From Sipunculus nudus (taxonomy: Eukaryota; Annelida; Sipuncula; Golfingiida; Sipunculidae): a stretch of 64,000 nt of DNA. The DNA is taken from positions 110,558,142 through 110,622,141 of the forward strand of contig CM049306.1 in the NCBI GenBank assembly GCA_026874595.1. The letters run 5' to 3'. Positions 38,001-45,793 of this stretch are shown piece after piece; the first letter of the stretch is position 1, and each line of letters starts with the position of its first letter. The position numbers and the translations under genes are program-made. Under the pieces are notes generated by a model. It saw only the letters and a program-made list of their open reading frames with translations. It had not been told where the DNA came from and ran no database searches.

Positions 38001-40033
38001 AAAAAGTCCCAATATTATCTAAAAAAAAAAAGTAAATAATATAGGCCATGGCTGATATGTTTGGTTTGAATCGATGAACAAGTGATTGTTGCAAAATAAT
38101 ATTTGTGATCTGACAATGTTTTCTTATTGAACCATGTGAGCACTTTATGAACATAAGATCTAGACTATTATGATATTCACTGGTTGACTCTTTCATAAAT
38201 TGTTGACCCTTGTACAGAATTTGAAACATATCTTCAGTTTGATTCTCACTTTTTTATTTATACCATGTTATTTTCAATTTAAAAATTTTACACAGTTGCA
38301 AAACATTTTATGACATCCAGTTTTTACCTTTTCTTTTCCTATCGTTTTGTTTGATAAGCTGCTCCATGATCGCTTCGAACCTGTGAGCTTTTCTACGCTT
38401 GCCACCAGAGGAGAAATGATTCTTTGAATATTGTATTAGTTCTTTTATATCAGAGTTCTTGCTTTTCTTCTGGAGAACTTCAAGAAATTTAGAGGCTGAG
38501 GGTTTATCTGTAATTGTAAACCAAAAAGGTATGGTAAAAGGAGTGTATTTCTAAATATTTTCTCAAAATCACACCCCTGACCTTCGATATGGTACTATAT
38601 AAGCAGGGTTGGGTTTTAGGCCAGCAAAAACCTGTTTTTGGCAGGGCAGAGCCTAAATCCTGTTTTTAATTGCCTAAAATAGTCCATTATGTTCGGGCCC
38701 AAAACTTGTAAATAACAGACTTAATTTCTGGCATGTACACAGGAAATGTATATGGGAAAATAGTTCTGGTAAATATTCAGAAAAACAGATGAGTGCAGGT
38801 TTTGATATTAGGTAGTCCTGAAATCTGATTATGATTTTTAATGGAAATTTGAGGTCTTTCCTATTTCTTGAAGGAACAAAGTCATATTCACCAAATTTTT
38901 TGTATGGTAGGAGATTTTGGGACATCTTACAGTATGCCGAATTGTGAATTTGTTGGTCTAACGGTTTCAAAACGTGCCAGTCTAACCGACAATGGACCAT
39001 GATTTTAGCTCAGATGACTTAAAGTCAGCTGAGCTAATAAAATGGCTCCAGACTTTTGAAGGCTTCTGAGTTTTATTTATTGCCACAGCAACCCATCCGG
39101 GTCTTTTGAGGGCCAAAACAACATAGCAGCCAAGAAGAACAAGCGTGCAAAGTTTTGCTTCAACCTTGTCCATGATTTGCAGCGGTAAGTACCAGAAGAC
39201 TCATACTAAATCCTTAGCCCTAAGATATTTAATAAAGATATCTAATTAGTACTGGAAACACCTTGTCAAAAATCTGTGCTCTACAAATGGTTATTTGGGA
39301 CATCCTGGAGTCTTGAGTCTTGAGTCTTGAGTATTTTGGCAGTTTCAGTGACCAAAACTTGGCTGTCCATTCTTTCCAGTGATTAAGGTAGTTTAATAAT
39401 TCCTAAGAACTGATTATAAACAAGCAATTCAAACTTGTGACATCAGCAGAAGCAGATCCAAGGGGGGTCCAGGGGGTCCGGACCCCCCCCCTTTTTCATC
39501 AAAAACAACGTTTTGTAAGGGCTTCAGACAAAATTTTGCTGCCTGGACCCCCCCCCCCCCCTTTTTCAGACCTGAGGACCTTTTTTAGGGTTTTCATTTG
39601 TCCTCCTGGGTTGGACCCCCCCTTTCCTAAATCCTGGATCCGCTCCTGGTCAGTCAATTGAAGGTGACGCGACCAGTCACTGTGACGTCACTGTTGACTG
39701 TTGTCTAACAAACACCAAACACAGACATAGAAAGTGTACCAAGGAGGAAGGTACTGTCAAGCAGTGCTGGGAAGAGGCCATCCACAGTATTTCAGCATAA
39801 ATAAGGCAGTAGAGTCACAAAGTATATACGTTTTACATGACATGTTACTTCTTAAACAAAATGGGTGGAATATTTGTTTATCTACTTCAGGCCAAATGAC
39901 ATTTTTAAAGAATACTCTTTAAAATAATAATCGCAAGAAAAAACGTCAGGACACGGGTACTGGGACGGACTATAGGGGGAGTGGAAATAAGCCCTTCCAT
40001 AAAAAATATAGCATGCCAAAATTATATTAAACA

Positions 40034-40115
<82 letters not shown>

Positions 40116-40722
40116 GTATAATATGTATAATTTTTTAAAAAATTATATAAAAAGAAGTATATTATTATATTGAAAATTTTAATGAAATTTCTAATATTTA
40201 TTACTATTTTATAATACATATGGATGCAAAAACAAGGGAAAAAAACAACAGAACTTTCATTATTAAACACATCACAGGGGATCAGTTATTATCACAGATA
40301 AATGTACATGGCGGACTAACAAAGCCTCAATGGATAATAAAGTAACACGGAAAGACATTATTTGCAAGTTTGTCAGTGTCAACCACCCACTATAGTTAGT
40401 AAGTTACTATTGTATTTACCAGAAAAGAAATGGCATAAAGTCTTTTTAGTATTGTAAACGTGACTGCCAGGTTATACATACCTTCAAATTCCTTTGATAA
40501 GACCCAAGCTTTGAAGTTTTCCACTTTCGTATATTCCTCTCCCATGTCATTGATATCACTGATCCTAAAAGGGGCCTGCGCAAGGGAGCCAATCTCAAAC
40601 TCTGGTGATGTGAACTCATGATCTTCAGTGCTGACTTCACTATTTGCAAATGGCAGTAATTTGCTTGTATTAATTACAATAATAACCTTGTCACAGTCAA
40701 ATATCACGCATCTGTATGCCAT
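22942..40722 (-). CDS. 12-exon host gene of unknown function
   Basis: Twelve exons with GT-AG borders add to 1,605 nt (535 codons counting stops), and every junction phase agrees. It begins MAYRCVIFDCDKVIIVINTS. A short acidic region and TKVENFKAWVLSKEFE follow, then a basic part (KELIQYSKNHFSSGGKRRK, QNDRKRK), two near-identical 18-codon exons, a Ser/Thr/Asp-rich exon, a Gln-rich coiled coil (QIISSLQQQLQ), a further duplicated exon pair and a basic C-terminus ending DARKKLNRLLG. The basic runs suggest a nuclear protein. I do not recognise the family. The N-terminus is reminiscent of some invertebrate BEN-type proteins, but no BEN domain is evident. Codon 477 (23467-23469) is TAA, so this allele would make a 476-residue product unless the model is wrong there. 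Introns carry H1, P and foldback elements. Confidence 0.75.
23415..23643 (-). CDS. unknown gene, exon 11, with in-frame TAA
   Basis: 229 bp, phase 0 in and phase 1 out, acceptor TTGTTGCAG, donor AAGA|GTAAGT. Open for 58 codons (AQVRLLKDHLVMTGGKTLRT...GRFVRNGQKNG), then TAA at 23467-23469, then 17 more codons (IPKWRQQTGPSLVEACK) in the same frame. The phase to exon 12 fits only if the frame reads on past the TAA. Confidence 0.65.
23815..24689 (-). mobile_element. H1-family element, copy b, in intron 10
   Basis: 5' end on the minus strand: AGCTCAGCTGACTGAAAGTC at 24665-24685. The proposed 3' end near 23815-23840 (GGCACTCAGCTGA) is weak. The interior has the 'ACCTAATTTCAGG' blocks seen in other copies. 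Confidence 0.5.
24785..24841 (-). CDS. unknown gene, exon 10
   Basis: 57 bp, 19 codons, phase 0 both sides: DFKEDSDFTVQPCLKPGSQ. Acceptor TATTGCTTAG, donor CTCAG|GTATGT. Confidence 0.7.
24850..25950. other. intron 9 sequence, no feature seen
   Basis: AT-rich intron. 25570-25800 is rich in ATACAAATGTATTCAT-like motifs also found near 44400-44570 and 47830-48000. No exon is visible. Confidence 0.5.
25957..26070 (-). CDS. unknown gene, exon 9 (duplicate of exon 8)
   Basis: 114 bp, 38 codons, phase 0 both sides. Acceptor TACTTCCAG, donor AGAG|GTCAGG. FERQVSQDDATNQEPERQ...QQEDRRE. Most of the middle is identical to exon 8, so the duplication is recent or homogenised. Confidence 0.72.
26346..26462 (-). 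CDS. unknown gene, exon 8 (one of a duplicated pair)
   Basis: 117 bp, 39 codons, phase 0 both sides. Acceptor TACTTTTAG, donor AAAG|GTCAGG. Translation starts FKRQVSQDVTTNQEPERQ and ends QQEDSHRK. Closely matches exon 9. Confidence 0.72.
27163..27239 (-). CDS. unknown gene, exon 7
   Basis: 77 bp, phase 1 in and phase 0 out. Encodes PSEDVVRWLQSVLHVFSSG. Acceptor GATTTTAG, donor AGAAG|GTAATT. Confidence 0.7.
27600..28236 (-). mobile_element. H1-family element, copy c, 5' part
   Basis: The 5' end at 28200-28236 (minus strand AGCTCAGCTGAATAAAAGTC) is followed inward by the conserved block with GGCACGTTTTGAAACCGTAAG and CTCCTACCAAGCC. The 3' terminus was not found, so the left border is approximate. 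Confidence 0.6.
28363..29893 (-). mobile_element. P-family non-autonomous element, copy a, with eight ~180-bp tandem units
   Basis: Minus-strand 5' end: TTTTATGCCCCGGACACAAAG at 29893, a near palindrome. 3' end: GGCGGGGGCATTCGTGTTG...CACATCTAG at 28363. The motif ATGCCCCCGCC at the 5' end recurs inverted about 26 bases inside the 3' end, followed by a small GTGT/ACAC hairpin. The core repeats AAAGTAGGTCAAC at about 28470, 28648, 28828, 28990, 29170, 29351, 29526 and 29706. No protein. The architecture resembles Helentron-derived elements with tandem cores ('pearl'-like elements of bivalves). Confidence 0.75.
30033..30101 (-). CDS. unknown gene, exon 6
   Basis: 69 bp, phase 1 in and out, encoding QAQIISSLQQQLQAATMR, a short predicted coiled coil. 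Acceptor TTGTTTACAG, donor CCAG|GTAAAA. Confidence 0.72.
30110..31320. other. intron 5 sequence, possible decayed exon
   Basis: Mostly anonymous. At 31047-31110 a minus-strand segment reads RENVRVLQQQLQQKDFYIQ, like exon 6, and ends before a possible donor CAAG|GTCACC. The frame is preceded by a TAA and its phase does not fit, so it is not included in the gene. Confidence 0.4.
31325..33165. repeat. inverted repeat with arms of about 250 bp
   Basis: 31325-31580 and 32880-33165 are diverged inverted copies. Shared blocks include GCxGATACTxTGTTTTCAG, GGAGAACTCCTCTGTAACC and GTGAACTGCTG. Between the arms are several units with ATATGAGTGATTTTA and GGCAGACAAACAG, also seen at 26800-26990. The right arm lies inside H1 copy d, so this may be two inserts of one family rather than a foldback element. 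Confidence 0.55.
32213..34364 (-). mobile_element. H1-family element, copy d, about 2.15 kb
   Basis: 5' end at 34325-34364 (AGCTCAGCTGACTATAAGTC on the minus strand). 3' end at 32213-32250 (GTGACCCATGGGTCCCTTGTT). It corresponds along most of its length to copy g (48380-50582) in opposite orientation, including a G/C tract (33505-33520) and the block CTTCCCCTCTGCCCTGCACT. Confidence 0.75.
34565..34855 (-). CDS. unknown gene, exon 5
   Basis: 291 bp, phase 1 in and out. Acceptor TGTGGATAG, donor AACAG|GTATGTG. Polar translation with SIDNQLAQLKETTPYLSLL and ETLTDFMKDVNSPSPP. No domain recognised. Confidence 0.75.
34870..36700. other. intron 4 sequence, no feature recognised
   Basis: AT-rich intron. 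Short open frames at 35637-36070 lack domains. No element ends recognised. Confidence 0.5.
36707..36760 (-). CDS. unknown gene, exon 4 (duplicate of exon 3)
   Basis: 54 bp, phase 1 in and out, encoding DVSGGKPGFPNSNKKKQK. Acceptor TTGTTTAG, donor GG|GTAAGG. Flanking intron bases are also shared with exon 3, so the duplication included intron sequence. Confidence 0.75.
37090..37715. mobile_element. foldback palindrome in the intron between duplicated exons 3 and 4
   Basis: Large nested inverted repeat. An outer palindrome is centred near 37355: AAAATCCATCATGGAGCAG at 37199 matches CTGCTCCATGATGGATTTT at 37493. Inside the right arm is a near-perfect hairpin with 53-bp arms (37588-37640 and 37659-37711) and an 18-base loop. 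Much of it is built from GCCTAGGCGAGTTTAAAATC-like motifs. It ends in a TA repeat. No coding capacity. Confidence 0.8.
37861..37914 (-). CDS. unknown gene, exon 3 (one of a duplicated pair)
   Basis: 54 bp, phase 1 in and out, encoding DVSGGEPDVPKSKKEKQK. Acceptor TTTTCTAG, donor GG|GTAAGG. Nearly the same as exon 4. Confidence 0.75.
37923..39036 (-). mobile_element. H1-family element, copy e, about 1.1 kb
   Basis: 5' end at 39003-39036 (AGCTCAGCTGACTTTAAGTC, minus strand). 3' end at 37923-37960 (GCACTGTGACCCATGAG). It sits in intron 2, but its proposed left part touches exon 3's upstream flank (acceptor at 37915) and it spans exon 2 (38328-38507). So either the two ends belong to two separate inserts or exon 2 lies within it. 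The 5' segment 38590-39036 is certain. Confidence 0.5.
38328..38507 (-). CDS. unknown gene, exon 2
   Basis: 180 bp, phase 1 in and out. Acceptor AATTACAG, donor AAAAG|GTAAAA. Translation KPSASKFLEVLQKKSKN... ends in the basic KQNDRKRK. Confidence 0.75.
39447..39648. mobile_element. small MITE with CAGxAGCxGATCCA ends
   Basis: About 200 bp. Ends are CAGAAGCAGATCCAAGG and, inverted, CAGGAGCGGATCCAGG, with runs of G and C (GGGGGGTCC, GGACCCCCCC) just inside. Such ends are common in hAT-like MITEs of animals. No clear 8-bp target duplication. Confidence 0.6.
40041..40110. repeat. (AT)n microsatellite
   Basis: About 35 uninterrupted TA dinucleotides upstream of a T/A-rich stretch. Confidence 0.95.
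40482..40722 (-). CDS. unknown gene, exon 1 (start)
   Basis: 80 codons plus 1 nt. ATG at 40722; donor GAAG|GTATGTAT. The translation has VIFDCDKVIIVINTSKLLPF and NDMGEEYTKVENFKAWVLS. Upstream in-frame sequence is not coding-like, so this is taken as the start. Confidence 0.75.
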
Positions 40723-40799
40723 GTTTCAGCCCATTGAATAAACCAATGAATAAATGTAATATTCCGTGTATTCCGGGCAACCTACGGTCGCTGTCAAAA

Positions 40800-41760
40800 C
40801 AACCGGGCAGCTGCGGTGTTTGGCACTGTCCGGACATGTGGCGGTAAAGACAAAAATGTGGTGGTAAATATTGGTGAACAAGACTTAAAACATGAAACGG
40901 AATGGAACACGGAATGATATAAGAAACTAAAATAACGGATCGGAATATGTTTGAAAACAGTCTAATCGAAACTTTATTTTTGGTTGACATCTTTGTACAA
41001 TATTTCGTACGTATAAGAACTTCAGCACCTCTATTGAATTATATTCAAATGAATGATTAAATTTACATGTCGCGATATATTTTGTATTGACATTGCTCAA
41101 GACTGATTGTGGGTTAACAAATAAGGAATTAATTGATCAGACTTAGCCAGAATACTATGTTCCTAACATGATAAACTTAAATTGTTTAGCATTTGTATTT
41201 GTTTCATGATATTCTGAAAGGCGTATCCTGTACCGCGCTCCGTGTCGTTCCGTATTTTGGGGTAGCCGGCACATCAAAAGTACAAAGCAACCGGAGATGG
41301 CGGGATAAAAAAAATGTGGCGGTAAAAAAATGGCGCGCAGTCTTAAAACACGGAACGGAACAGAACACGGAATGATATAAGTTACTCAAAGAATGGAACG
41401 GAACACGTTTAGAAAGTGTCAGAAGTTTATATCTTGAATGACTTTTAATACCAAATTTGGTATGTATAAGATCGTTAGCACCACTATTGTATTATATTCA
41501 AATGAATGCTTAAATTGACCTATCGTGATATATTTTGCATTGGCATAGCTAGCTCAAGATTGATCTTGGTGTAATTGATAAGGACTATATTTGACCAGAC
41601 GTACCGGAAAATACTTTGTCCCTATCATGATTAGCTATAATTGTTCAAAATGTGTATTTGTTTCGTTATATTTGAAAAATTAAGACTCTGGTGACGGGCT
41701 CCGTGTTCCGTTTGGTTCCTTATTTTGGGGTGACCCACAATGCCAAGCAACATATTGTTC
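40800..41760. repeat. diverged ~455-bp tandem duplication upstream of the unknown gene's exon 1
   Basis: 41020-41220 matches 41473-41680 (ATTATATTCAAATGAATG, CGATATATTTTG, GTATTTGTTTC). ATGTGGCGGTAAA and AACACGGAATGATATAAG occur at about 40845, 40905, 41310 and 41365. Short inverted pairs such as GTTCCGT/ACGGAAC surround the junctions. It lies between the minus-strand gene and the plus-strand UGCG exon copies, where promoters could be expected. Confidence 0.65.
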
Positions 41761-41876
41761 GCGCTGTGCCAGTGAGCTTAGATGACTGTTCTTTAGCGGG
41801 AGAAGACAGCATCCTTTTTTCGACAGTCTGCAGTTGCATTTTGCTCCCAAGATTTGTTGTTACATTGGGTCTACAA
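41691..41876 (+). other. possible plus-strand first exon or leader
   Basis: An open frame ends at a good donor (CTACAA|GTAAGTTA). The translation does not match the expected UGCG N-terminus, so at most it is an untranslated exon. Confidence 0.2.
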
Positions 41877-42291
41877 GTAAGTTATTATATGTTGCAATCA
41901 AGAGTGTTTTATTAACAGTGTCATCTGATTAAATATTTGGTGAGTATGGATCAAGTCGGACAAGTGTATTCAAATGCATTTTTAGCTCCGCTGAATTATC
42001 TAATCTAGTGTCATCGGTCGATGTTTGGTTGAGATGGAACTCATTTAAGTTACAGTCCAATGTGTGATGGTATAATCTCTAATTATTTCATGTTATTATT
42101 ATAAAACTTCTGTATTACTATTAATCTTTGCTGTCAAGGCTGATCTAATTTTCTGGCAATGCCAGCCATTACAGTGCCAGTGGTATACCGGTTCCACTGC
42201 TGAAAAAGAGGTTTTTTCTCAGTAAGACGGGGATCAAGCCACATGATACAATGAAGCATAAACAGGAAAACATATTGTTCTATTGAAAATA

Positions 42292-42746
42292 GGGTCTGCC
42301 TAAACACCCAAAAACAATGGTGTTTTGGGTACTTGTGACGAAACACCACAAAACACTATTAAATTCAAACTCGAAGCAAAACACTGGTATCAGTTAATAA
42401 ATCATCATCTGTTGCATATGTTAATGTGGAATTGAGCCACTATTCTGTAAAATAAAAGAAAGCAATGATGTTTTGTACAACTGACAAGTGCGCCACTAGG
42501 GAGCAGGGTTATAGCTGGCATAAATGGCTGCAGTGGGCGCCAATGAACCGACCACGGAACGAAACATGCGGTTTTATCTTTGTCATAAATTTATGAAAAA
42601 AAATTGCAGATATATCCTATACATATGATGATTATTTATCGATTAGTGTTACGTTTTGGGTTCAGGTTTGAAGTTGAGTGGGTGTTTCGTGATCGTTTCG
42701 TGACATATAGCCAAAACACTGGTGTGTTGGGTGTTTAGGGGGACCG
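42292..42746. mobile_element. hAT-like MITE, 455 bp, with 8-bp target duplication
   Basis: Flanked on both sides by TGAAAATA (42284-42291 and 42747-42754). Ends GGGTCTGCCTAAACACCC and, inverted, CGGTCCCCCTAAACACCC; the inverted repeat extends into GTGTTTTGG. No transposase. Confidence 0.82.
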
Positions 42747-43520
42747 TGAAAATATGTTTATAAAAATGATATAAGTAATAATCTAACCTAATTGTGTTGG
42801 TGCAAGCTGAAACGTATGGAATCACAGTGTTCTGTGAAAAGCTGACCACAACATGTGAAGCGAGTTTGTAAATATAATAACTGGAGGACAGTCATATATT
42901 TAGTATTTGATTATCACCAAATGGAGTCACTTCCTCTTGGCTATTTAACAGCTGTATATAAAAACACAGGAATATAATTTTCCCATTGTCAAAAATTTTA
43001 TTTAGTTCCTTTTGAGAGCTTTGACCTCTGGGACCCTCTTTTTTCAGACACCTCTGTTTAGCTACAGCTATATGTTGAACAATATTAATTTTGAAGCTAA
43101 CGTTGATGTTTATTGTATGGTTGCTTTAAAGTTAATTTTTAATCAGTGAGAAAAAGAGAAGTGAAATTATATATATAAACTGACCCTTTTGTTGAGACTC
43201 CCTTGAAACTTTACGTGTAACAGCTATGTGTATTACAAAATAATCTGACGTTTTAATTCACACATCTTTTGTAATTATGAATAAACATTATTAAGAATTT
43301 AAGCCAGTCCTCATTAATATGACCATTACTGGTTCCTTTGGGATCACTTGGCCATTGCAGACTGTGTCAGCCTCAAGGCATTCATATATTTACTGTTTTA
43401 TTATCACCAAATGGCTGTGTCACTTCCTCTTAGCTTTTCAATAGCTGTACAAAATTTTTTTTTTCCAATTGTATGATGTTCCTGTTGAGAGCTGTGACCC
43501 ATGGGGCACTTTTTTTCCAG

Positions 43521-43661
43521 ATACCTCAGCTTTCATAGAAATGATGACCCCTTGGACTTGTGGATGAGCTGCCAGGGGTTTCAGTTATAAGACCGTTCAT
43601 GAGAGTTGATCTGCTCCCTTAGGTCAACGTAGAAAGTCTTCTCAGCATAAGTTATCCAAAG
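43521..43661 (+). pseudogene. ceramide glucosyltransferase exon copy 1, frameshifted
   Basis: 141 bp between acceptor TTTTTTCCAG and donor AAAG|GTAAGT. It is one base shorter than the open copy; the shift falls at GACTTGTGGATGAG, and the codon before GTCAAC is TAG. Sequence otherwise follows copy 2. Confidence 0.75.
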
Positions 43662-44031
43662 GTAAGTGTCTTGTCATTATTATCTCTGACAACTTATAAC
43701 AGCCACATAAAACCTTTAATTACCGAGGTTTAGCTACAGCAGTATGATGAACAATATAAATTTTGAAGCAAATGTTGATGTTTATTGTATGGTTGCCTTA
43801 GAGTTAGTAATTTTACTGCTGTTTCCTTTGGGATCACTTGGCCATAGCAAACTGTGTCAGCCTTCAGGCATTCATATATTTAGTGTTTGATTATCACCAA
43901 ATGGCTGTGTCACTTCCTCTTAGCTTTTCAATAGCTTTATAAAAAAAATCTAAATAAGTACATTTTCCATGTGCAAAAAAAAATTTATGTTCCTGTTGAG
44001 AGCTGTAACCCATGGGGCCCATTATTTTCAG

Positions 44032-44173
44032 ATACCTCAGCTTACATAGAAATGATGACTCCTTGGACTTTATGGATGAGATGCCAGGGGTTTCAGTCAT
44101 CAAACCGTTAATGAGTGTTGATCTGCTCCCTCAGGTCAACTTGGAAAGTCATGTCAGCATAAGTTATCCTAAG
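44032..44173 (+). CDS. ceramide glucosyltransferase (UGCG) exon copy 2, open
   Basis: 142 bp, phase 2 in and phase 0 out, acceptor ATTATTTTCAG, donor TAAG|GTAAGT. Translation YLSLHRNDDSLDFMDEM, then PGVSVIKPLMSVD...NLES...SYPK. This aligns with the segment of animal UGCG just after the first membrane helix (LHLNKK...LPGVSLLKPLKGVDP...NLETFF...YPK). UGCG makes glucosylceramide from ceramide and UDP-glucose on the Golgi membrane. The catalytic exons (DxD and QxxRW regions) are not in this window, and the substitution of KGVDP by MSVDL is unusual, so this may be a diverging spare exon rather than a working one. Confidence 0.7.
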
Positions 44174-44642
44174 GTAAGTCTCTGACAACTTATAACAGCC
44201 ACATAATACCTTTAATTACCAAGGTTTAGCTACAGCAGTATGGTGAACAATATTAATTTTTAAAGCTTATGTTTATTATAGTCCAAAGTGAATATTAGTT
44301 TTATTTTTTGAATATAAATAAAATAATTTGTGATATTTGTTTATTCTGGATCCTCAAGAACTTTGTTTGGCTGAAACTGAATAAATACCAGACATGGTCA
44401 GTACTTTGCAAATGTATTTGAATGCAAATATGAATATGTACTCCATAATTTCATATATAATGATAGAAATACAGGTAAAAATGTAAGTATTTGAATACAA
44501 ATGCATTCATGAATATATTCTGTAATATTATTTTAATAATCATTTATTTCGACAATATAATTAAAAAATCTTTGATAAAAAAACAGGTGATACTGTTATC
44601 ATTTTTATTTAAATTATACTTGACACAATACTTATTATTAAT

Positions 44643-45625
44643 TTTATGCCCCGCCACAAAGTGGCTGGGGCATATAGTTTTACCCATGTCCGTCATTCCG
44701 AAATCAAACAGTTGTACGGATTTTTTTCGCAATGCCTGCAGATATTGGCCTGATTTTTGGTGTGTGGGCAGATATAGACCAGATACAGATAGAGTCCGCG
44801 TTTCGTCCCAGTTGACCTACTTTTGACCGTTTTACGGCTCCTAAACTTAGAAAATTTAATGAAAAATAGAAATTTTCATGACAAATACACATGTACGGAC
44901 TTTTTTTCACAATGCCTGCAGATATTGGCCTGAATTTTGGTGTGTGGGCAGATAATGACCAGTTACAGATAGAGTTCACGTTTCGTCCTGGTTGACCTAC
45001 TTTTGACCGTTTGACAGTGCTCTAACATAGAAAATTTCATAAAAAAGTGCACATGTATGGACTTTTTTTTTGCAGTGCCTGCAGATACGGGCCTGATTTT
45101 TTATGTATAGGCAGATAATGACCAGTTACAGATCGAGTTCTTCTTTTTCCCCAGTTGACCTACTTTTGACCATTTGACTGCTCCTGAACATAGAAAGTTT
45201 CATGAAAAATAGACATTTTCATAACAAATGCATATGTACTGACTTTTTTCCTCAATGCCTGCAGATACCACCCTGATTTTTTATGTGTGGGCAGATAATG
45301 AGTTACAGATCAAGTTCGCGTTTCGTCCCGATTGACCTACTTTTGATTGTTTTACAGCTCCTAAACATAGAAAATTTCATGAAAGACAGAAATTTTTATG
45401 GAAAATGCACATGTATGGACTTTTTTTCACAGTGCCTGCATATACTGGCATGATTTTTGGTGTGTTGCTTGATAATGACCCGTTACAGATGGAGTTTGCA
45501 TTTTGCCCTGGTTGACCTACTTTTGACCATACGACACCTCCTGAACCTAAAATTTTTTCAAAATTTTACAAATGTTTCTAATTTGCCCCAGGCGGGGGCA
45601 TTCGTGTCCTTCCAACACATCTAGT
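44643..45625 (+). mobile_element. P-family element, copy b, five ~175-bp units
   Basis: Starts TTTTATGCCCCGCCACAAAG. Ends GGCGGGGGCATTCGTGTCC...CACATCTAG at 45624. GTTGACCTAC recurs at about 44811, 44991, 45156, 45331 and 45510. Opposite orientation to copy a, with the same termini and core. Confidence 0.78.
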
Positions 45626-45793
45626 TAATAAATAGTTTAACTTTTCGAATAATTCTGCTGCAATGTAGGTAAAGTTTTATGGCCAAGGGTAATAATTTAA
45701 ACTAGTTAAACACTCAACCGACTCAAGTATAGTTGATGATGAGATGATCAAACGTTCCAGAAAACGGCTGTTATACATTACGAAAATAATATG

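Larger units (their letters stand above)
42880..44300 (+). repeat. tandem ~490-bp segmental copies carrying a UGCG exon
   Basis: Three consecutive units share CATATATTTAGTxTTTGATTATCACCAAATGG, CACTTCCTCTTAGC, GAGAGCTGTGACCC and, after the exon, GGTTTAGCTACAGCAGTATG. The first unit (42890-43140) keeps the acceptor (TTTTTTCAGACACCTC) but has lost the rest of the exon. Units two and three hold exon copies. A fourth unit lies at 50790-51110 and a remnant at 51780-51865. Confidence 0.8.

Noticed and set aside
40022-40270. Tyr/Ile-rich minus-strand frame
   Set aside because: Translation of an (AT)n microsatellite.
43894-44103. Minus-strand frame MMTETPGISSIKSKESS and its relative at 50698-50880
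   Set aside because: Antisense shadow of the UGCG exon copies, whose plus-strand reading has splice sites and homology.
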